From the NCBI GenBank assembly GCA_009993045.1, contig JAACUG010000079.1, forward strand, positions 1 to 42,367: a stretch of 42,367 nucleotides of DNA, in the 5' to 3' direction. The position numbers were made by a program, and so were the translations under genes. The DNA is from Cyanobacteria bacterium CG_2015-22_32_23 (GTDB taxonomy: Bacteria; Cyanobacteriota; Cyanobacteriia; Cyanobacteriales; Cyanobacteriaceae). The notes below the pieces were generated by a model. It had not been told where the DNA came from, did no database searches, and saw nothing but the letters and a program-made list of their open reading frames with translations. Below are positions 7,671-17,263 of the stretch, piece after piece. Within the stretch, counting starts at the first letter, position 1. Each line of letters starts with the position of its first letter.

Positions 7671-9398
7671 ATGGTGGCAACTCCCATTAAAACTGCTCAA
7701 CGCCTAACTACCCAAGTAAAAGTTATTGCCTCCGATACTACCGCAATTCGCTCTTTAGATTGGGATAGAGATAGATTTGATATTGAATTTGGTTTACAAA
7801 ATGGTACTACTTATAACTCTTATGTCATTCAAGCAGAGAAAAACGCCTTAGTTGATACTTCTCACCTCAAGTTTAAACAACTTTATTTCGATGTTTTAAG
7901 AAAAGTTATTGATCCTCAAGCTCTTGATTATCTCATTATCTCTCACACAGAGCCTGATCACAGTGGTTTAGTGAAGGATTTGTTAGAAATTAACCCTAAT
8001 ATCACTATAGTCGCTTCTAAGGTGGCTATTCAATTTTTAGAAGGTTTTGTCCATATTGACTTTAAACGTCAAATTGTGAAAAATGGCGATCGCCTCGATT
8101 TAGGGAATGGTCATATTTTTGAGTTTATCAATGCTCCAAATTTGCATTGGCCTGATACCATCTTTAGCTATGATCACGGTACAAGAACCCTTTTTACTTG
8201 TGATGCTTTTGGAATGCACTATTGTACAGGAGATCTTTATGATGAAAATTTAGCCAATATTTCCCCAGATTACCGTTTTTATTATGAATGTTTGATGGGA
8301 CCTAATGCAAGATCGGTTTTATCTGCTATGAAACGAATGTCAGAATTAGGAGAAATTTCCTTAGTTGCTAATGGTCATGGACCAATTTTAAAGCATAATG
8401 TCAAAGAATTATTAGATCGTTATCACCGTTGGAGTAATGAGCAAAGTAAAGGAGAAAAAACCGTTGTCGTGTTCTATATCTCTGATTATGGTTATAGCGA
8501 TCGCCTATCCCAAGCCATAGCAAAAGGTATCACCAAAACAGGCATAACCGTAGAAATGATCGATGTCAATGGCACAGATATTCACGAAATTCCTGAAATT
8601 GTGAGTAAATCGGCGGGAATTGTTTTAGGAATGCCACCATTAACAGAGCAAAACAACGCCCAAATTAGTAATAAAATGGGAGCAATTTTAGCTTGTGTTA
8701 ATAATAAGCAAACTATTGGTTTATATGAATCTTACGGCGGTGATGATGAACCTGTAGATCCTCTTGCAAGTAAGTTACAAAATTTAGGTTTAACTTCTGC
8801 TTTTGCACCAATTCGGATAAAAGATAAACCTGACGAAACCACCTATCAATTATGTGAAGAATCAGGGGTTGACTTAGGGCAAATTTTGACCAAAAAAGCC
8901 AGTATCAAACAAAGAAAAGCCCTTGATAGTGATTTAGATAAAGCCATCGGGCGTATTAGCGGAGGATTATATATAATTACGGCTCAAAAAGGAGAAGCTA
9001 AAGGGGCGATGTTGGCATCATGGGTAACACAAGCAAGTTTTGATCCTCCCGGTTTTACCGTTGCCGTTGCTAAAGATCGTGCTATAGAATCTTTATTACA
9101 AGTAGATGATACTTTTGTGTTAAACATTTTAGAAGAGGGCAATTACCAACCTTTAATGAAGCATTTTCTCAAACGATTCCCCCCAGCAGCAGATCGTTTT
9201 GAAGGCGTTAAAACTCAAGTAGCCACTAATGGATCACCCATTTTAACCGATGCTTTAGCTTACCTTGAATGTCAAACCGTTAGTCGTATGGATTGCGGTG
9301 ATCACTGGGTAGTCTATAGTAAAGTTACCAGTGGACGAGTATCAAAACCTGATGGTTTAACCGCAGTCCATCATCGTAAAGTCGGTAACTACTATTAA
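7671..9398 (+). CDS. flv3: Class C flavodiiron protein, probably Flv3
   Basis: This 575-residue protein has three domains: a metallo-beta-lactamase diiron domain (about 30-250), a flavodoxin FMN domain beginning TVVVFYISDYGYSDR (about 264-405) and a flavin reductase domain beginning GRISGGLYIITAQKG (about 427-575). Cyanobacterial members use NAD(P)H or reduced ferredoxin to reduce O2 to water downstream of photosystem I. The diiron ligands are all canonical: H92, E94, D96 and H97 in SHTEPDH, H159 in LHWPD, D178 in CDAFG and H236 in NGHGP. Flv1 and Flv2 have altered ligands, so this is Flv3 or Flv4; the absence of the Flv4-Flv2 operon partners favours Flv3. An AAAGGA ribosome-binding site precedes the ATG. 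A TATAAT at 7626-7631 may be its -10 element. Confidence 0.85.
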   Translation: MVATPIKTAQRLTTQVKVIASDTTAIRSLDWDRDRFDIEFGLQNGTTYNSYVIQAEKNALVDTSHLKFKQLYFDVLRKVIDPQALDYLIISHTEPDHSGLVKDLLEINPNITIVASKVAIQFLEGFVHIDFKRQIVKNGDRLDLGNGHIFEFINAPNLHWPDTIFSYDHGTRTLFTCDAFGMHYCTGDLYDENLANISPDYRFYYECLMGPNARSVLSAMKRMSELGEISLVANGHGPILKHNVKELLDRYHRWSNEQSKGEKTVVVFYISDYGYSDRLSQAIAKGITKTGITVEMIDVNGTDIHEIPEIVSKSAGIVLGMPPLTEQNNAQISNKMGAILACVNNKQTIGLYESYGGDDEPVDPLASKLQNLGLTSAFAPIRIKDKPDETTYQLCEESGVDLGQILTKKASIKQRKALDSDLDKAIGRISGGLYIITAQKGEAKGAMLASWVTQASFDPPGFTVAVAKDRAIESLLQVDDTFVLNILEEGNYQPLMKHFLKRFPPAADRFEGVKTQVATNGSPILTDALAYLECQTVSRMDCGDHWVVYSKVTSGRVSKPDGLTAVHHRKVGNYY

Positions 9399-9443
9399 AT
9401 AATAAAGTAAAATATTCCATTTTTGAGTAACTATAGTCAATGA

Positions 9444-9544
9444 AAGTCCCCAGAATTGGGGATTTAGGGGCGTATTTTTCCCTTTCTTGATCAAAAGTAG
9501 TGGGAATTTAGGGCGTATTTCTCCCTTTCTTGATCAAAAGTAGT
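9444..9544. repeat. Dispersed CCCCAGAATTGGGG element with tandem 42-bp duplication
   Basis: The first 29 bases, 9444-9472, contain the 14-bp near-perfect palindrome CCCCAGAATTGGGG followed by ATTTAGGGGCG, and are identical to 31118-31146. Two 42-bp units follow or overlap, 9460-9501 and 9503-9544, both ending TTCTTGATCAAAAGTAGT with a few mismatches earlier. The element fills the gap between the convergent flavodiiron and homoserine dehydrogenase genes. A hairpin from the palindrome could end transcription. Confidence 0.85.
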
Positions 9545-9566
9545 AGGAATTTGGGAGCTTAATTTA

Positions 9567-10865
9567 TTACAATACTCTGATAATACTAGGAATCTCTTTA
9601 ATGGCATTTAAACTAAGAATTTCAGCGATCGCCTCTCTAAAATTACCTTCTCGGACTTGATGGGTAACTACCACAATTTCAGCAAATTCACCTTGAAACC
9701 CGATTTGTACCACTGATTCTAAACTAACATCATATTGACCAAAAGCCATGCCTAAATGACCGATAACTCCGGGTACGTCTGCACAAAGAAAACGGGCATA
9801 AAAACGAGTATAAACGTCTTCTATAGGAGAAATTTGACAGTAGTTTTGAGGAGAACAACTCAACAGAGGATCAAGTATTTCTGCTTTTTTATTACTATGA
9901 AGTACCCCGACTATGTTCATTATATCAGCCACCACAGCACTAGCCGTAGGGCCAGAACCAGCCCCTGGCCCATAAAACATAACTTGTCCGAGGGGTTGTC
10001 CTTCCACTAAAATGGCATTATTTACACCGTTAATACTAGCTAAGGGATGAGATTTAGGCACAAAAGTAGGATGTACTCTTAACTCTAACTTTTCAGGTTC
10101 AGTTTTTTCTACTTTATGGGCAATGGCTAATAATTTGATGACAAAACCTAATTTTTCAGCGTAACTAATATCACTACTCGTAATTTTGGTGATACCTTCA
10201 CAGTAAACATCTTCACGGTTAATTTTACCACCAAAAGCTAAGGAGGCTAAAATAGAAATCTTATCCGCAGCATCCAAACCACCTACATCTGCAGTGGGAT
10301 CTGCTTCTGCATAACCTAATGTTTGCGCTTCTTTTAACACTTGTGCAAAATCTGCACCATGATTAGTCATTTGAGTGAGAATATAATTCGTAGTGCCATT
10401 AACGATACCAATAATATTTGTAAAGCGATTTGCACCTAAAGACTGTTTTAAAGGTTCAACAATAGGAATACCACCACCTACAGCAGCTTCTAACAAAACA
10501 TATACTTTCGCTTGATTGGCGGCTGCGTAAATTTCTGGACCAAATCTTGCCATAACCGCTTTGTTAGCTGTTACAATGTGTTTACCGTTAGCTATGGCTT
10601 TGAGAATGAGACTTCTAGCTGGTTCTAAACCGCCGATTAATTCTACAATAATATCTATATCAGGATTAGTAACAATTGCTTCTAAATCAGTAGTTATAAT
10701 ATCGGTAGGTAAGTCAATGGTACGTTTTTTCTCTAAAGATTTAACCCCAACTTGTGCAATTTTTATATCTTGGATAAGAGGGTGTCTGCCTTCAGGATTT
10801 AGTAATATTTCTGCTGTGCCTGTACCTACAGTACCGAGTCCTAATAAACCGATGTTAAAAGCCAC
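9567..10865 (-). CDS. hom: Homoserine dehydrogenase
   Basis: This enzyme reduces aspartate semialdehyde to homoserine with NAD(P)H, the branch point toward threonine, isoleucine and methionine. The 432-residue length fits the monofunctional enzyme. The Rossmann motif GLGTVG is at residues 9-14. The catalytic domain holds NGTTNYILTQM and GYAEADPTADVGGLDAADKISILASLAFGG (family signature, with the conserved Glu-Asp-Lys residues) in the middle. A C-terminal ACT domain begins near residue 352 (FYARFLCADVPGVIGHLGMAFGQYDVSLES), implying feedback inhibition, typically by threonine. It is convergent with flv3 and divergent from the LRAT-fold gene; no other threonine-pathway gene is adjacent. Confidence 0.96.
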   Translation of the reverse strand: MAFNIGLLGLGTVGTGTAEILLNPEGRHPLIQDIKIAQVGVKSLEKKRTIDLPTDIITTDLEAIVTNPDIDIIVELIGGLEPARSLILKAIANGKHIVTANKAVMARFGPEIYAAANQAKVYVLLEAAVGGGIPIVEPLKQSLGANRFTNIIGIVNGTTNYILTQMTNHGADFAQVLKEAQTLGYAEADPTADVGGLDAADKISILASLAFGGKINREDVYCEGITKITSSDISYAEKLGFVIKLLAIAHKVEKTEPEKLELRVHPTFVPKSHPLASINGVNNAILVEGQPLGQVMFYGPGAGSGPTASAVVADIMNIVGVLHSNKKAEILDPLLSCSPQNYCQISPIEDVYTRFYARFLCADVPGVIGHLGMAFGQYDVSLESVVQIGFQGEFAEIVVVTHQVREGNFREAIAEILSLNAIKEIPSIIRVL

Positions 10866-10975
10866 AATATCTATCCTTTATCTAAATCTTATAATGTTTA
10901 TTTTACAATAGGAAAGGCAAAAGGCACAATAGAACAGTAGAAACCTTTAAAGATTATTAACTATTAGTGAATTAT

Positions 10976-11680
10976 ATGGCATTCGGAGATCAAATTTTTG
11001 TCTGGCGTGAGTTTGCTAATTTAAGTGGTGTTTATCAACATCATGGTATTGATATAGGGGATGGTAGCGTTATTCATTATCGTAAACCTAGTGAAGTAAT
11101 TGAGCAAACTTCTTTTGAGACTTTTAGTAAGAATAATCGAGTTTATTCCCGTGAATATCCCGCTGGTTTTTGTTTTATTCCAGATGTTACGGTAAAACGT
11201 GCTTTTAGTCGTTTAGGGGAAAATCAATATAATTTATTGTTTAATAATTGTGAACATTTTGCCACTTGGTGTAAAACTGGAGTGAGTGAAAGTCAACAAA
11301 TAAAAGACTTTATTCCTGCTATTAATAAATTAGATACTTTTAGTTTATTAGATCCTCTTAAACAGGCTTTTCATGGATATGATTCTGATAATAATAAAAA
11401 TATTGTTAATACAGCTTTAGATCAAATTAGAACAGTTTGGGATCAAATTCAACCTCAATATCGTCAAAACTTAGATGAAATTGATATATGGGAAAAGGTG
11501 GCAAAAAAAGCCATAATAAATAATCGTGATGATTTAGCAAGGGAGGCTATTAAACGGAAAAAAGATTATGAAAAAAAAGCTAAATCTTTAGAGAAAGAGT
11601 TAGAAAAATTAGCGATAATGACAGAGAATTTATTAAAAAATCAAGGAATAGGTAGGGAGGAAAAAATTGATTATTCTTAA
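10976..11680 (+). CDS. LRAT-domain (NlpC/P60-like) protein with coiled-coil tail
   Basis: A 234-residue protein. The N-terminal 110 residues have the lecithin:retinol acyltransferase fold markers: GDQIFVWREF, then the histidine segment YQHHGIDIGDGSVIHY (about 20-35) and the catalytic-cysteine box FNNCEHFATWCKTG (about 97-110). In animal LRAT and HRASLS proteins these His and Cys residues perform thioester acyl transfer on phospholipids; the bacterial substrate is unknown. A middle linker and a strongly charged Lys/Glu coiled coil (about 175-225, EKKAKSLEKELEKLA) follow. There is no membrane segment. A GTG at 10967 would add three residues (MNY); I chose the ATG at 10976 but cannot exclude the GTG. 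It precedes the cyclo-ligase gene by about 60 bp. Confidence 0.85.
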   Translation: MAFGDQIFVWREFANLSGVYQHHGIDIGDGSVIHYRKPSEVIEQTSFETFSKNNRVYSREYPAGFCFIPDVTVKRAFSRLGENQYNLLFNNCEHFATWCKTGVSESQQIKDFIPAINKLDTFSLLDPLKQAFHGYDSDNNKNIVNTALDQIRTVWDQIQPQYRQNLDEIDIWEKVAKKAIINNRDDLAREAIKRKKDYEKKAKSLEKELEKLAIMTENLLKNQGIGREEKIDYS

Positions 11681-11739
11681 ATAACAATTAATATTTTTAT
11701 AATTTGATTAAAATACTTACATTTAAACCATCAAACATT

Positions 11740-12324
11740 ATGACCCATAATGACCATCATCTAACTATTTCAGAGGAAAAAAAACACCTAAGAAAACAAT
11801 ATATTCAACAACGTTTACAACTTTCTTCCTCCCAATGGCAACTCAAAAGTAATAATATTTGTCGTCAGTTAGAAAATAGTTCAATTTTTCGTCAAAGCAA
11901 AGTTATTTTAAGTTATTTTACCTTCAAACAAGAACCAGATTTAAGTTTATTGCATCAAAAACAAGAAAAAAAATGGGGTTTTCCTCGCTGTCAAGGAAAA
12001 AATCTAGTTTGGCATCAATGGCAATGGGGAGAGAAGTTACAAATAGGAGCTTATGACATTACTGAACCTATGGCTAATTCCCTTTTAATTGATGTTACTA
12101 CCGTTGATTTAATTCTAGTTCCTGGGGTAGCTTGTGATACTTTAGGTTATAGGTTAGGCTATGGAGGTGGTTATTATGATCGAATGTTAGAATTATCTTT
12201 ATTTGACCATATTCCCACTATTGCTATTATTTTTAATGATGCTTATGTTTCTTTATTACCTAGAGAATCATGGGATAAACCATTAAATTATATTGCCACA
12301 GATTTAAAGTTTTTCAAGGTTTAA
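11740..12324 (+). CDS. 5-formyltetrahydrofolate cyclo-ligase
   Basis: The enzyme uses ATP to convert 5-formyl-THF to 5,10-methenyl-THF, returning a storage folate to one-carbon metabolism. This 194-residue protein has the expected order: a basic N-terminal helix (EEKKHLRKQYIQQRLQL), the ILSYFTFKQEPDL segment, and the ATP/folate signature LVPGVACDTLGYRLGYGGGYYDRML near residues 127-151, with the glycine-rich GYGGGYYD loop. The ATG at 11740 is chosen over an upstream TTG at 11704 because the extra 12 residues are not family-like. Its position 59 bp after the LRAT-fold gene and 164 bp before uppS suggests at most loose co-transcription. Confidence 0.92.
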   Translation: MTHNDHHLTISEEKKHLRKQYIQQRLQLSSSQWQLKSNNICRQLENSSIFRQSKVILSYFTFKQEPDLSLLHQKQEKKWGFPRCQGKNLVWHQWQWGEKLQIGAYDITEPMANSLLIDVTTVDLILVPGVACDTLGYRLGYGGGYYDRMLELSLFDHIPTIAIIFNDAYVSLLPRESWDKPLNYIATDLKFFKV

Positions 12325-12488
12325 TGGATGATAAATTTTCTGGTGTGATCATTTCAAGATAGACTTTAAGGCAAGAATCAAGATAAAATTAAAGTCGTTA
12401 TCAATGATATGTGTTGTATCAATATCAATATTTTCCATAGTCAGATTATTATTATTTAAAGCCTTTGACGTTTAATTATTAATTCAAG

Positions 12489-13238
12489 ATGAGTGTAAAG
12501 CAAAGTTTGATAGAATTACCTTTAGATTTAGATCAACAACGAATTCCAGCTCATGTAGCGGTAATTATGGATGGTAATGGACGTTGGGCAAAAAATCGTG
12601 GTTTTCCTCGTATTATAGGTCATCAAAAGGGAGTTGACGCACTTAAAGATTTATTACGTTGTTGTGATGATTGGGGAATCAAGGTTTTAACTGCTTATGC
12701 TTTTTCTACAGAAAATTGGGGAAGACCCGCTCATGAGGTAGAATTTTTAATGACTCTATTTGAAAGAGTTTTACGTCGTGAGTTAGAAGAAATGATGACG
12801 GAAAATGTCAAAATTCGTTTTATTGGTGATTTAACGGTTTTACCTTCTTCTTTACAAGCTCAAATATCCCATTCTATGGAAAAAACTGCCAATAATAAAG
12901 GTATTCAGTTTAATATTGCCACTAATTATGGTTCTCGTCAAGAAATTCTCCATGCTTGTCATGCCATCGCTTCTTTAGTCAAAGACAATCAAATTCAATT
13001 AGATGATATTAATGAGGAGTTATTCGAAAATCATCTTTATACTAACGGATTAGTTAACCCTGATTTATTAATTCGTACTAGCGGCGAAATGCGTTTAAGT
13101 AATTTTCTTTTATGGCAAATGGCTTATGGTGAAATCTATGTTACTCACACTCTTTGGCCTGATTTTAATCGTGAACAATTCCATCAGGCTTTACTAGATT
13201 ATCAAATGCGCGATCGCCGTTTTGGTAAATTAAATTAA
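12489..13238 (+). CDS. uppS: Isoprenyl transferase (undecaprenyl diphosphate synthase)
   Basis: This cis-prenyltransferase extends farnesyl diphosphate with isopentenyl diphosphate to make the C55 lipid carrier of peptidoglycan and O-antigen synthesis. All conserved blocks are present in 249 residues: [17 protein letters not shown] with the catalytic Asp at residue 28, [31 protein letters not shown], and [24 protein letters not shown]. The last is the IPP and Mg-binding block and reads -M- where many homologues have -Q- or -P- in SGE-RLSNF. The protein is cytosolic to peripherally membrane-associated. Dxs, encoded 2 kb downstream, feeds the same isoprenoid pool. Confidence 0.96.
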   Translation: MSVKQSLIELPLDLDQQRIPAHVAVIMDGNGRWAKNRGFPRIIGHQKGVDALKDLLRCCDDWGIKVLTAYAFSTENWGRPAHEVEFLMTLFERVLRRELEEMMTENVKIRFIGDLTVLPSSLQAQISHSMEKTANNKGIQFNIATNYGSRQEILHACHAIASLVKDNQIQLDDINEELFENHLYTNGLVNPDLLIRTSGEMRLSNFLLWQMAYGEIYVTHTLWPDFNREQFHQALLDYQMRDRRFGKLN

Positions 13239-13417
13239 TCTAGTTTATTTTTTTTACAATTACTCAATTTTATTGAATAAATGATGTTACGCAAAAAATA
13301 ATTTTAATAATTGGCGCGAGGAAAAATTAATATGAAAGTCAGTGGCTTCGAAGGTTAGTGTGAGATGATTTGGTAACCTTCTCTTTTTGCGATAGAGAAC
13401 AATCTAAGGTCACTTAA

Positions 13418-13498
13418 GAAATTTTAGACCAATTAATAAATTCGGAAGATGAAGAAGTTGCTAAATTCGCTAAAGAAAAACAGCAAGAGTTTCCGTAA
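13418..13498 (+). pseudogene. Possible remnant of a small ORF
   Basis: Frame +2 from 13418 reads EILDQLINSEDEEVAKFAKEKQ and a few more residues to a stop at 13496-13498, but is closed upstream by a TAA at 13415-13417 and has no start codon. The composition looks like real helical coding sequence. A nearby ATG at 13332 gives only MKVSGFEG before a stop. I read this as a decayed gene tail; it matches no family I recognise. The rest of the 291-bp gap between uppS and mntP shows nothing else. Confidence 0.3.
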
Positions 13499-13529
13499 TC
13501 AATATACAAAATACAAAGATTATTAATTA

Positions 13530-14093
13530 TCACAATATCAAAAGATGTTCCATTAAAATTTTTACACCAATTCCTATTAAGATAATTCCGCCAATTATTT
13601 CCGCTTGTTTCTCGAAAAGATGCCCAAATTTATTGCCAATAAATACTCCGAAAAGACAGATAAAAAATGTAATAACTCCAATAATAATGGAGGCTTCTAT
13701 AATAGGAGTTTTAATGACAGAAAAAGTTAAACCGACTGCTAAAGCGTCAATACTGGTGGCGATCGCCAAAGTTAATAAAACGGATAAATTACGAAAATCT
13801 GTACCTTCCTCTTCCTCATCATCTTGGAAAGATTCATAAAGCATTTTACCACCAATAAGAGATAATAAACCGAAAGCTATCCAATGATCAAAACTGAGAA
13901 TAAAATCCCGAAAAAATAAACCACCACTCCAACCTAATAAAGGCATTAAAAACTGAAATCCACCAAAAAAAGTAGCGATAATTAAGTAGTCTTTTAAAGT
14001 AACTTTTTTAATACTAATACCACCACCAATAGACACCGCAAAAGCATCCATCGCTAAACCGATAGAAGTTAAAAATATCGTAATTAAATTCAT
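13530..14093 (-). CDS. mntP: Manganese efflux pump MntP (DUF204 family)
   Basis: A 187-residue inner-membrane protein with six hydrophobic segments in two repeats of three. Each repeat carries a conserved acidic residue in a small-residue helix: GLAMDAFAVSIGGGIS near residue 16 and ATSIDALAVGLTFSVI near residue 117. That duplication defines the MntP Mn(II) exporter family. A hydrophilic acidic loop (DDEEEEGTDF) separates the halves, as expected. It starts 21 bp after the stop of the upstream PSII S4-domain gene on the same strand, so they are probably one operon. No yybP-ykoY riboswitch fits in the short gap. Confidence 0.92.
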   Translation of the reverse strand: MNLITIFLTSIGLAMDAFAVSIGGGISIKKVTLKDYLIIATFFGGFQFLMPLLGWSGGLFFRDFILSFDHWIAFGLLSLIGGKMLYESFQDDEEEEGTDFRNLSVLLTLAIATSIDALAVGLTFSVIKTPIIEASIIIGVITFFICLFGVFIGNKFGHLFEKQAEIIGGIILIGIGVKILMEHLLIL

Positions 14094-14114
14094 AAAAATA
14101 AAAACCTTTTTTCT

Positions 14115-14894
14115 TTAAACAAATCTTGTTAAACTAATGCGAAAACGCTCTTTTTTAGTAACTTGAATCTCACCAATTTCTAATCTACCTTTACCTCGAA
14201 AAGAAACTAAATCACCATTTTTGATATTATAACTAGGTTGAGTAATGTCTTTCCAATTGATTCTTACATCACCATTACTAATGGCTTCGGCCATTTTACT
14301 GCGAGATAAACCAAAACCGAAGGAAGCCACGGCATCTAATCGTAAAGAAGCCTCTACCGTTGTCATTTCTTTTACTTTTGGAGGACGAATTTTTAACTCT
14401 GGTAACTCAATTCTTGTGGTTTTGACAGGTACAGAACGCACTTGAATCAAAGAAGTTTCAAGAAAACCCACCATTTCTTCTACCACTATAACTTGCGCTC
14501 CTCTTTCTCCTAAAACAATAATATCACCTATTTTTTCTCTAACGATACCAGTACCTAAAATTGAGCCTAAAAAGTCTCGATGGGTTGCAGTATCAAATAA
14601 AAAATTTCCAGCAATATCTAAAGCAGCGAGGGGAATTTGACTCTCCTCAGCAAAAACTTCTTCTCGATGGATAGCGACTCGTTGTCTTTCAGCTTGAGGA
14701 TAACCTCCCCAAGGAATAGTTTTCACTTGTGTTAAGGAGGAAAAAATTTGATTAATTTCCGCTAAAACAGGAGGAGAAAGAAAATCACTAACGACTAATT
14801 CCCATGTTTTAAATGCTTTTTCAGCTTTATCAATTATTCGTGCAATTTCTTCTTTATTTTCGACTCTTTTTAATAATTCTTCTCTAGGTAACAT
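14115..14894 (-). CDS. Photosystem II S4-domain RNA-binding protein
   Basis: A 259-residue protein of the YlmH-like S4 family that in cyanobacteria and plastids is annotated as photosystem II S4 domain protein. The N-terminal region (LLKRVENKEEIARIIDKAEKAF, then FLSPPVLAEINQIF) and the GGYPQAERQRVAIHREE segment (about 82-98) are typical. So is the middle LGSILGTGIVREKIGDIIV. The C-terminal S4 RNA-binding domain is at about 182-245: LRLDAVASFGFGLSRSKMAEAISNGDVRINW and then NGDLVSFRGKGRLEIGEI. Its exact target is unknown to me. It is probably first in an operon with mntP. Confidence 0.9.
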   Translation of the reverse strand: MLPREELLKRVENKEEIARIIDKAEKAFKTWELVVSDFLSPPVLAEINQIFSSLTQVKTIPWGGYPQAERQRVAIHREEVFAEESQIPLAALDIAGNFLFDTATHRDFLGSILGTGIVREKIGDIIVLGERGAQVIVVEEMVGFLETSLIQVRSVPVKTTRIELPELKIRPPKVKEMTTVEASLRLDAVASFGFGLSRSKMAEAISNGDVRINWKDITQPSYNIKNGDLVSFRGKGRLEIGEIQVTKKERFRISLTRFV

Positions 14895-15161
14895 TTTAAG
14901 TAATCAGAAATGGGCCATAGGGAATATTATAATGGTTAATCTTTTTCAATTTTTTGTTAATTTTAGCGGAGTTTTTTAGTTGAGGAATAGCAAACATACC
15001 ATAAAATTTGCTCGTTAACACATTATCAAAGTTTAAAAAGTAATTAAAAACAATATTTATCCCTTGTCCTTTGTGAAAAATTAAGACAAAATAAAGAAAA
15101 GAACTCTTTGTCTGAGATATTTAGAATTGGTTAATTAATATAGTATAGGAAATTTAAAATC

Positions 15162-17099
15162 ATGAAGTTAAGTGATATTACCCACCCAAATCAGTTACAT
15201 GGTTTATCCCTTCGACAGTTAGAAGATATTGCTCAACAAATACGAGAAAAACACTTAGAAACTATTGCCGCTAGTGGAGGACATTTAGGACCTGGTTTAG
15301 GTGTAGTTGAATTAACTATTGGTTTATATCAAACTTTGGATTTAGATCATGATAAAGTACTCTGGGATGTAGGACATCAAGCCTATCCCCATAAATTATT
15401 AACAGGAAGATATAACGAGTTTCACACACTACGGCAGAAAAATGGCATTGCTGGTTACTTAAAACGCTCAGAGAACAAATTTGACCATTTTGGTGCAGGA
15501 CACGCTTCTACAAGTATTTCTGCTGGTCTAGGCATGGCCATGGCAAGAGATAGTAAGGGAGAAGATTTTAAAGTAGTATCCATTATTGGTGATGGAGCGC
15601 TAACCGGAGGCATGGCATTAGAAGCCATTAACCACGCAGGACATTTACCCGATACTAATTTGATGGTGGTGTTAAATGATAATGAAATGTCGATTTCTCC
15701 CAACGTAGGGGCAATTTCTCGTTATCTCAATAAGGTTCGTTTATCTGATCCTATTCAATTTATCACAGATAATTTAGAAGAACAATTCAAACATTTTCCC
15801 TTCTTTGGCGATGGTGCAAATCTTTCTCCTGAAATGAGAAACCTCAAAGAAGCAATGAAACGTCTTGCTATGCCTAAAGTTGGAGCGGTAATTGAAGAGT
15901 TAGGTTTTACTTATTTTGGTCCTATTGATGGTCATAACCTCAAAGAATTAATAGATACTTTTAATAAAGCCCATAAAATAAAAGGACCTGTTTTAGTCCA
16001 TGTTGTGACAGTAAAAGGTAAAGGTTACAGTCTCGCTGAAAAAGATCAAGTAGGTTATCACGCTCAAAGTCCATTTAATTTAGCAACTGGAAAGCCTATT
16101 CCTTCTAATAAACCTAAACCCCCTAGTTATTCTAAAGTTTTCGCCCATACTCTAACTACTCTAGCCCAAAATAATCCCAAAATTATCGGTATCACCGCAG
16201 CCATGGCAACAGGTACGGGGTTAGATAAGTTGCAACAAAAATTACCAAAACAATATATTGATGTTGGTATTGCTGAACAACACGCTGTAACTTTAGCAGC
16301 AGGTTTAGCTTGTGAAGGAATGCGTCCTGTAGTTACTATATACTCAACTTTCTTACAAAGAGCCTACGATCAGATCATTCATGATGTTTGCATTCAAAAA
16401 CTACCAGTGTTTTTCTGTTTAGATAGAGCTGGAATTGTCGGCGCTGATGGTCCTACTCATCAAGGAATGTATGATATTTCTTATCTGCGTTGTATTCCTA
16501 ATCTTGTAATTATGGCCCCTAAAGATGAAGCGGAATTACAGCGAATGATGGTGACAGGTATTAATTATACTGATAGTGCGATCGCCATGCGTTATCCTCG
16601 TGGGAATGGTTTAGGTGTACCTTTAGCTGAGGAAGGTTGGGAAGAAATCGAAATCGGTAAAGGAGAAATTTTGCGCAACGGTGATGATATTTTATTACTG
16701 GGTTATGGCACGATGGTTAATACTGCTATGCAAACGGCGGAAATTTTAAGAGAACATGGTATTGAAGCCACTGTAATTAATGCTCGTTTTGTTAAACCTC
16801 TTGACGAAGAATTAATTTTACCCTTAGCAGAAAAAATTGGTAAAGTTGTAACCCTTGAAGAAGGATCATTAATGGGAGGTTTTGGTTCTGCTGTGGCTGA
16901 AGCTCTATTAGATAATGATATTATGGTGAAATTAAAACGTTTTGGTGTTCCTGATATTTTAGTAGATCATGCAACACCCAATGAATCGATGATCGATTTA
17001 GGCTTAACCAGTAGTCAAATTTCTCAAGAGATTTTAGCTTCTTTTTTCTCTCAAAAACCATCTGTAACTTGGAATGGGGAGTTAGGAGTTAAAAGTTAG
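15162..17099 (+). CDS. dxs: 1-deoxy-D-xylulose-5-phosphate synthase
   Basis: This thiamine-diphosphate enzyme joins pyruvate and glyceraldehyde 3-phosphate, the entry step of the MEP pathway to carotenoids, the chlorophyll phytyl chain and undecaprenyl carriers. The 645 residues have the ThDP/Mg motif [18 protein letters not shown] (about 143-160, then LNDNEMS), the catalytic glutamate region [10 protein letters not shown] (about 366-375), and [16 protein letters not shown] (about 422-437), all family signatures. The transketolase C-terminal domain ends in FGVPD and [14 protein letters not shown]. Oddity: the last codons (GELGVKS, stop) lie inside a 30-bp tandem duplication, so the C-terminal tail is repeat-derived. 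No gene follows on the same strand before fabI, which is convergent. Confidence 0.97.
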   Translation: MKLSDITHPNQLHGLSLRQLEDIAQQIREKHLETIAASGGHLGPGLGVVELTIGLYQTLDLDHDKVLWDVGHQAYPHKLLTGRYNEFHTLRQKNGIAGYLKRSENKFDHFGAGHASTSISAGLGMAMARDSKGEDFKVVSIIGDGALTGGMALEAINHAGHLPDTNLMVVLNDNEMSISPNVGAISRYLNKVRLSDPIQFITDNLEEQFKHFPFFGDGANLSPEMRNLKEAMKRLAMPKVGAVIEELGFTYFGPIDGHNLKELIDTFNKAHKIKGPVLVHVVTVKGKGYSLAEKDQVGYHAQSPFNLATGKPIPSNKPKPPSYSKVFAHTLTTLAQNNPKIIGITAAMATGTGLDKLQQKLPKQYIDVGIAEQHAVTLAAGLACEGMRPVVTIYSTFLQRAYDQIIHDVCIQKLPVFFCLDRAGIVGADGPTHQGMYDISYLRCIPNLVIMAPKDEAELQRMMVTGINYTDSAIAMRYPRGNGLGVPLAEEGWEEIEIGKGEILRNGDDILLLGYGTMVNTAMQTAEILREHGIEATVINARFVKPLDEELILPLAEKIGKVVTLEEGSLMGGFGSAVAEALLDNDIMVKLKRFGVPDILVDHATPNESMIDLGLTSSQISQEILASFFSQKPSVTWNGELGVKS

Positions 17100-17251
17100 G
17101 AAGTTAGGAAGTTAGGAGTTAAAAGTTAGGAAGTTAGGAATTAGGAATTAGGAATTAGGAATTAGGAATTAGGAATTAGGAGTTAGGAATTAGGAATTAG
17201 GAATTAGGAATTAGGAATTAGGAATTAATTACTCCTTACTCCTTACTCCTG
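17081..17251. repeat. Heptamer repeat tract overlapping dxs 3' end
   Basis: It opens with an exact 30-bp tandem duplication, 17081-17110 and 17111-17140, each containing GTTAGGAGTTAAAAGTTAGG; the first copy supplies the dxs stop codon at 17097-17099. About twelve ATTAGGA heptamers follow, interrupted by one GTTAGGA, to about 17226. Then comes a short ACTCCTT x3 run (17231-17251) of reverse-complementary flavour. It fills most of the gap between convergent dxs and fabI. Confidence 0.9.
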
Positions 17252-17263
17252 TCTTTACTTAAA

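Noticed and set aside
14094-14114. Manganese riboswitch before mntP
   Set aside because: The upstream gap is only 21 bp inside a probable operon; no room for a yybP-ykoY element.
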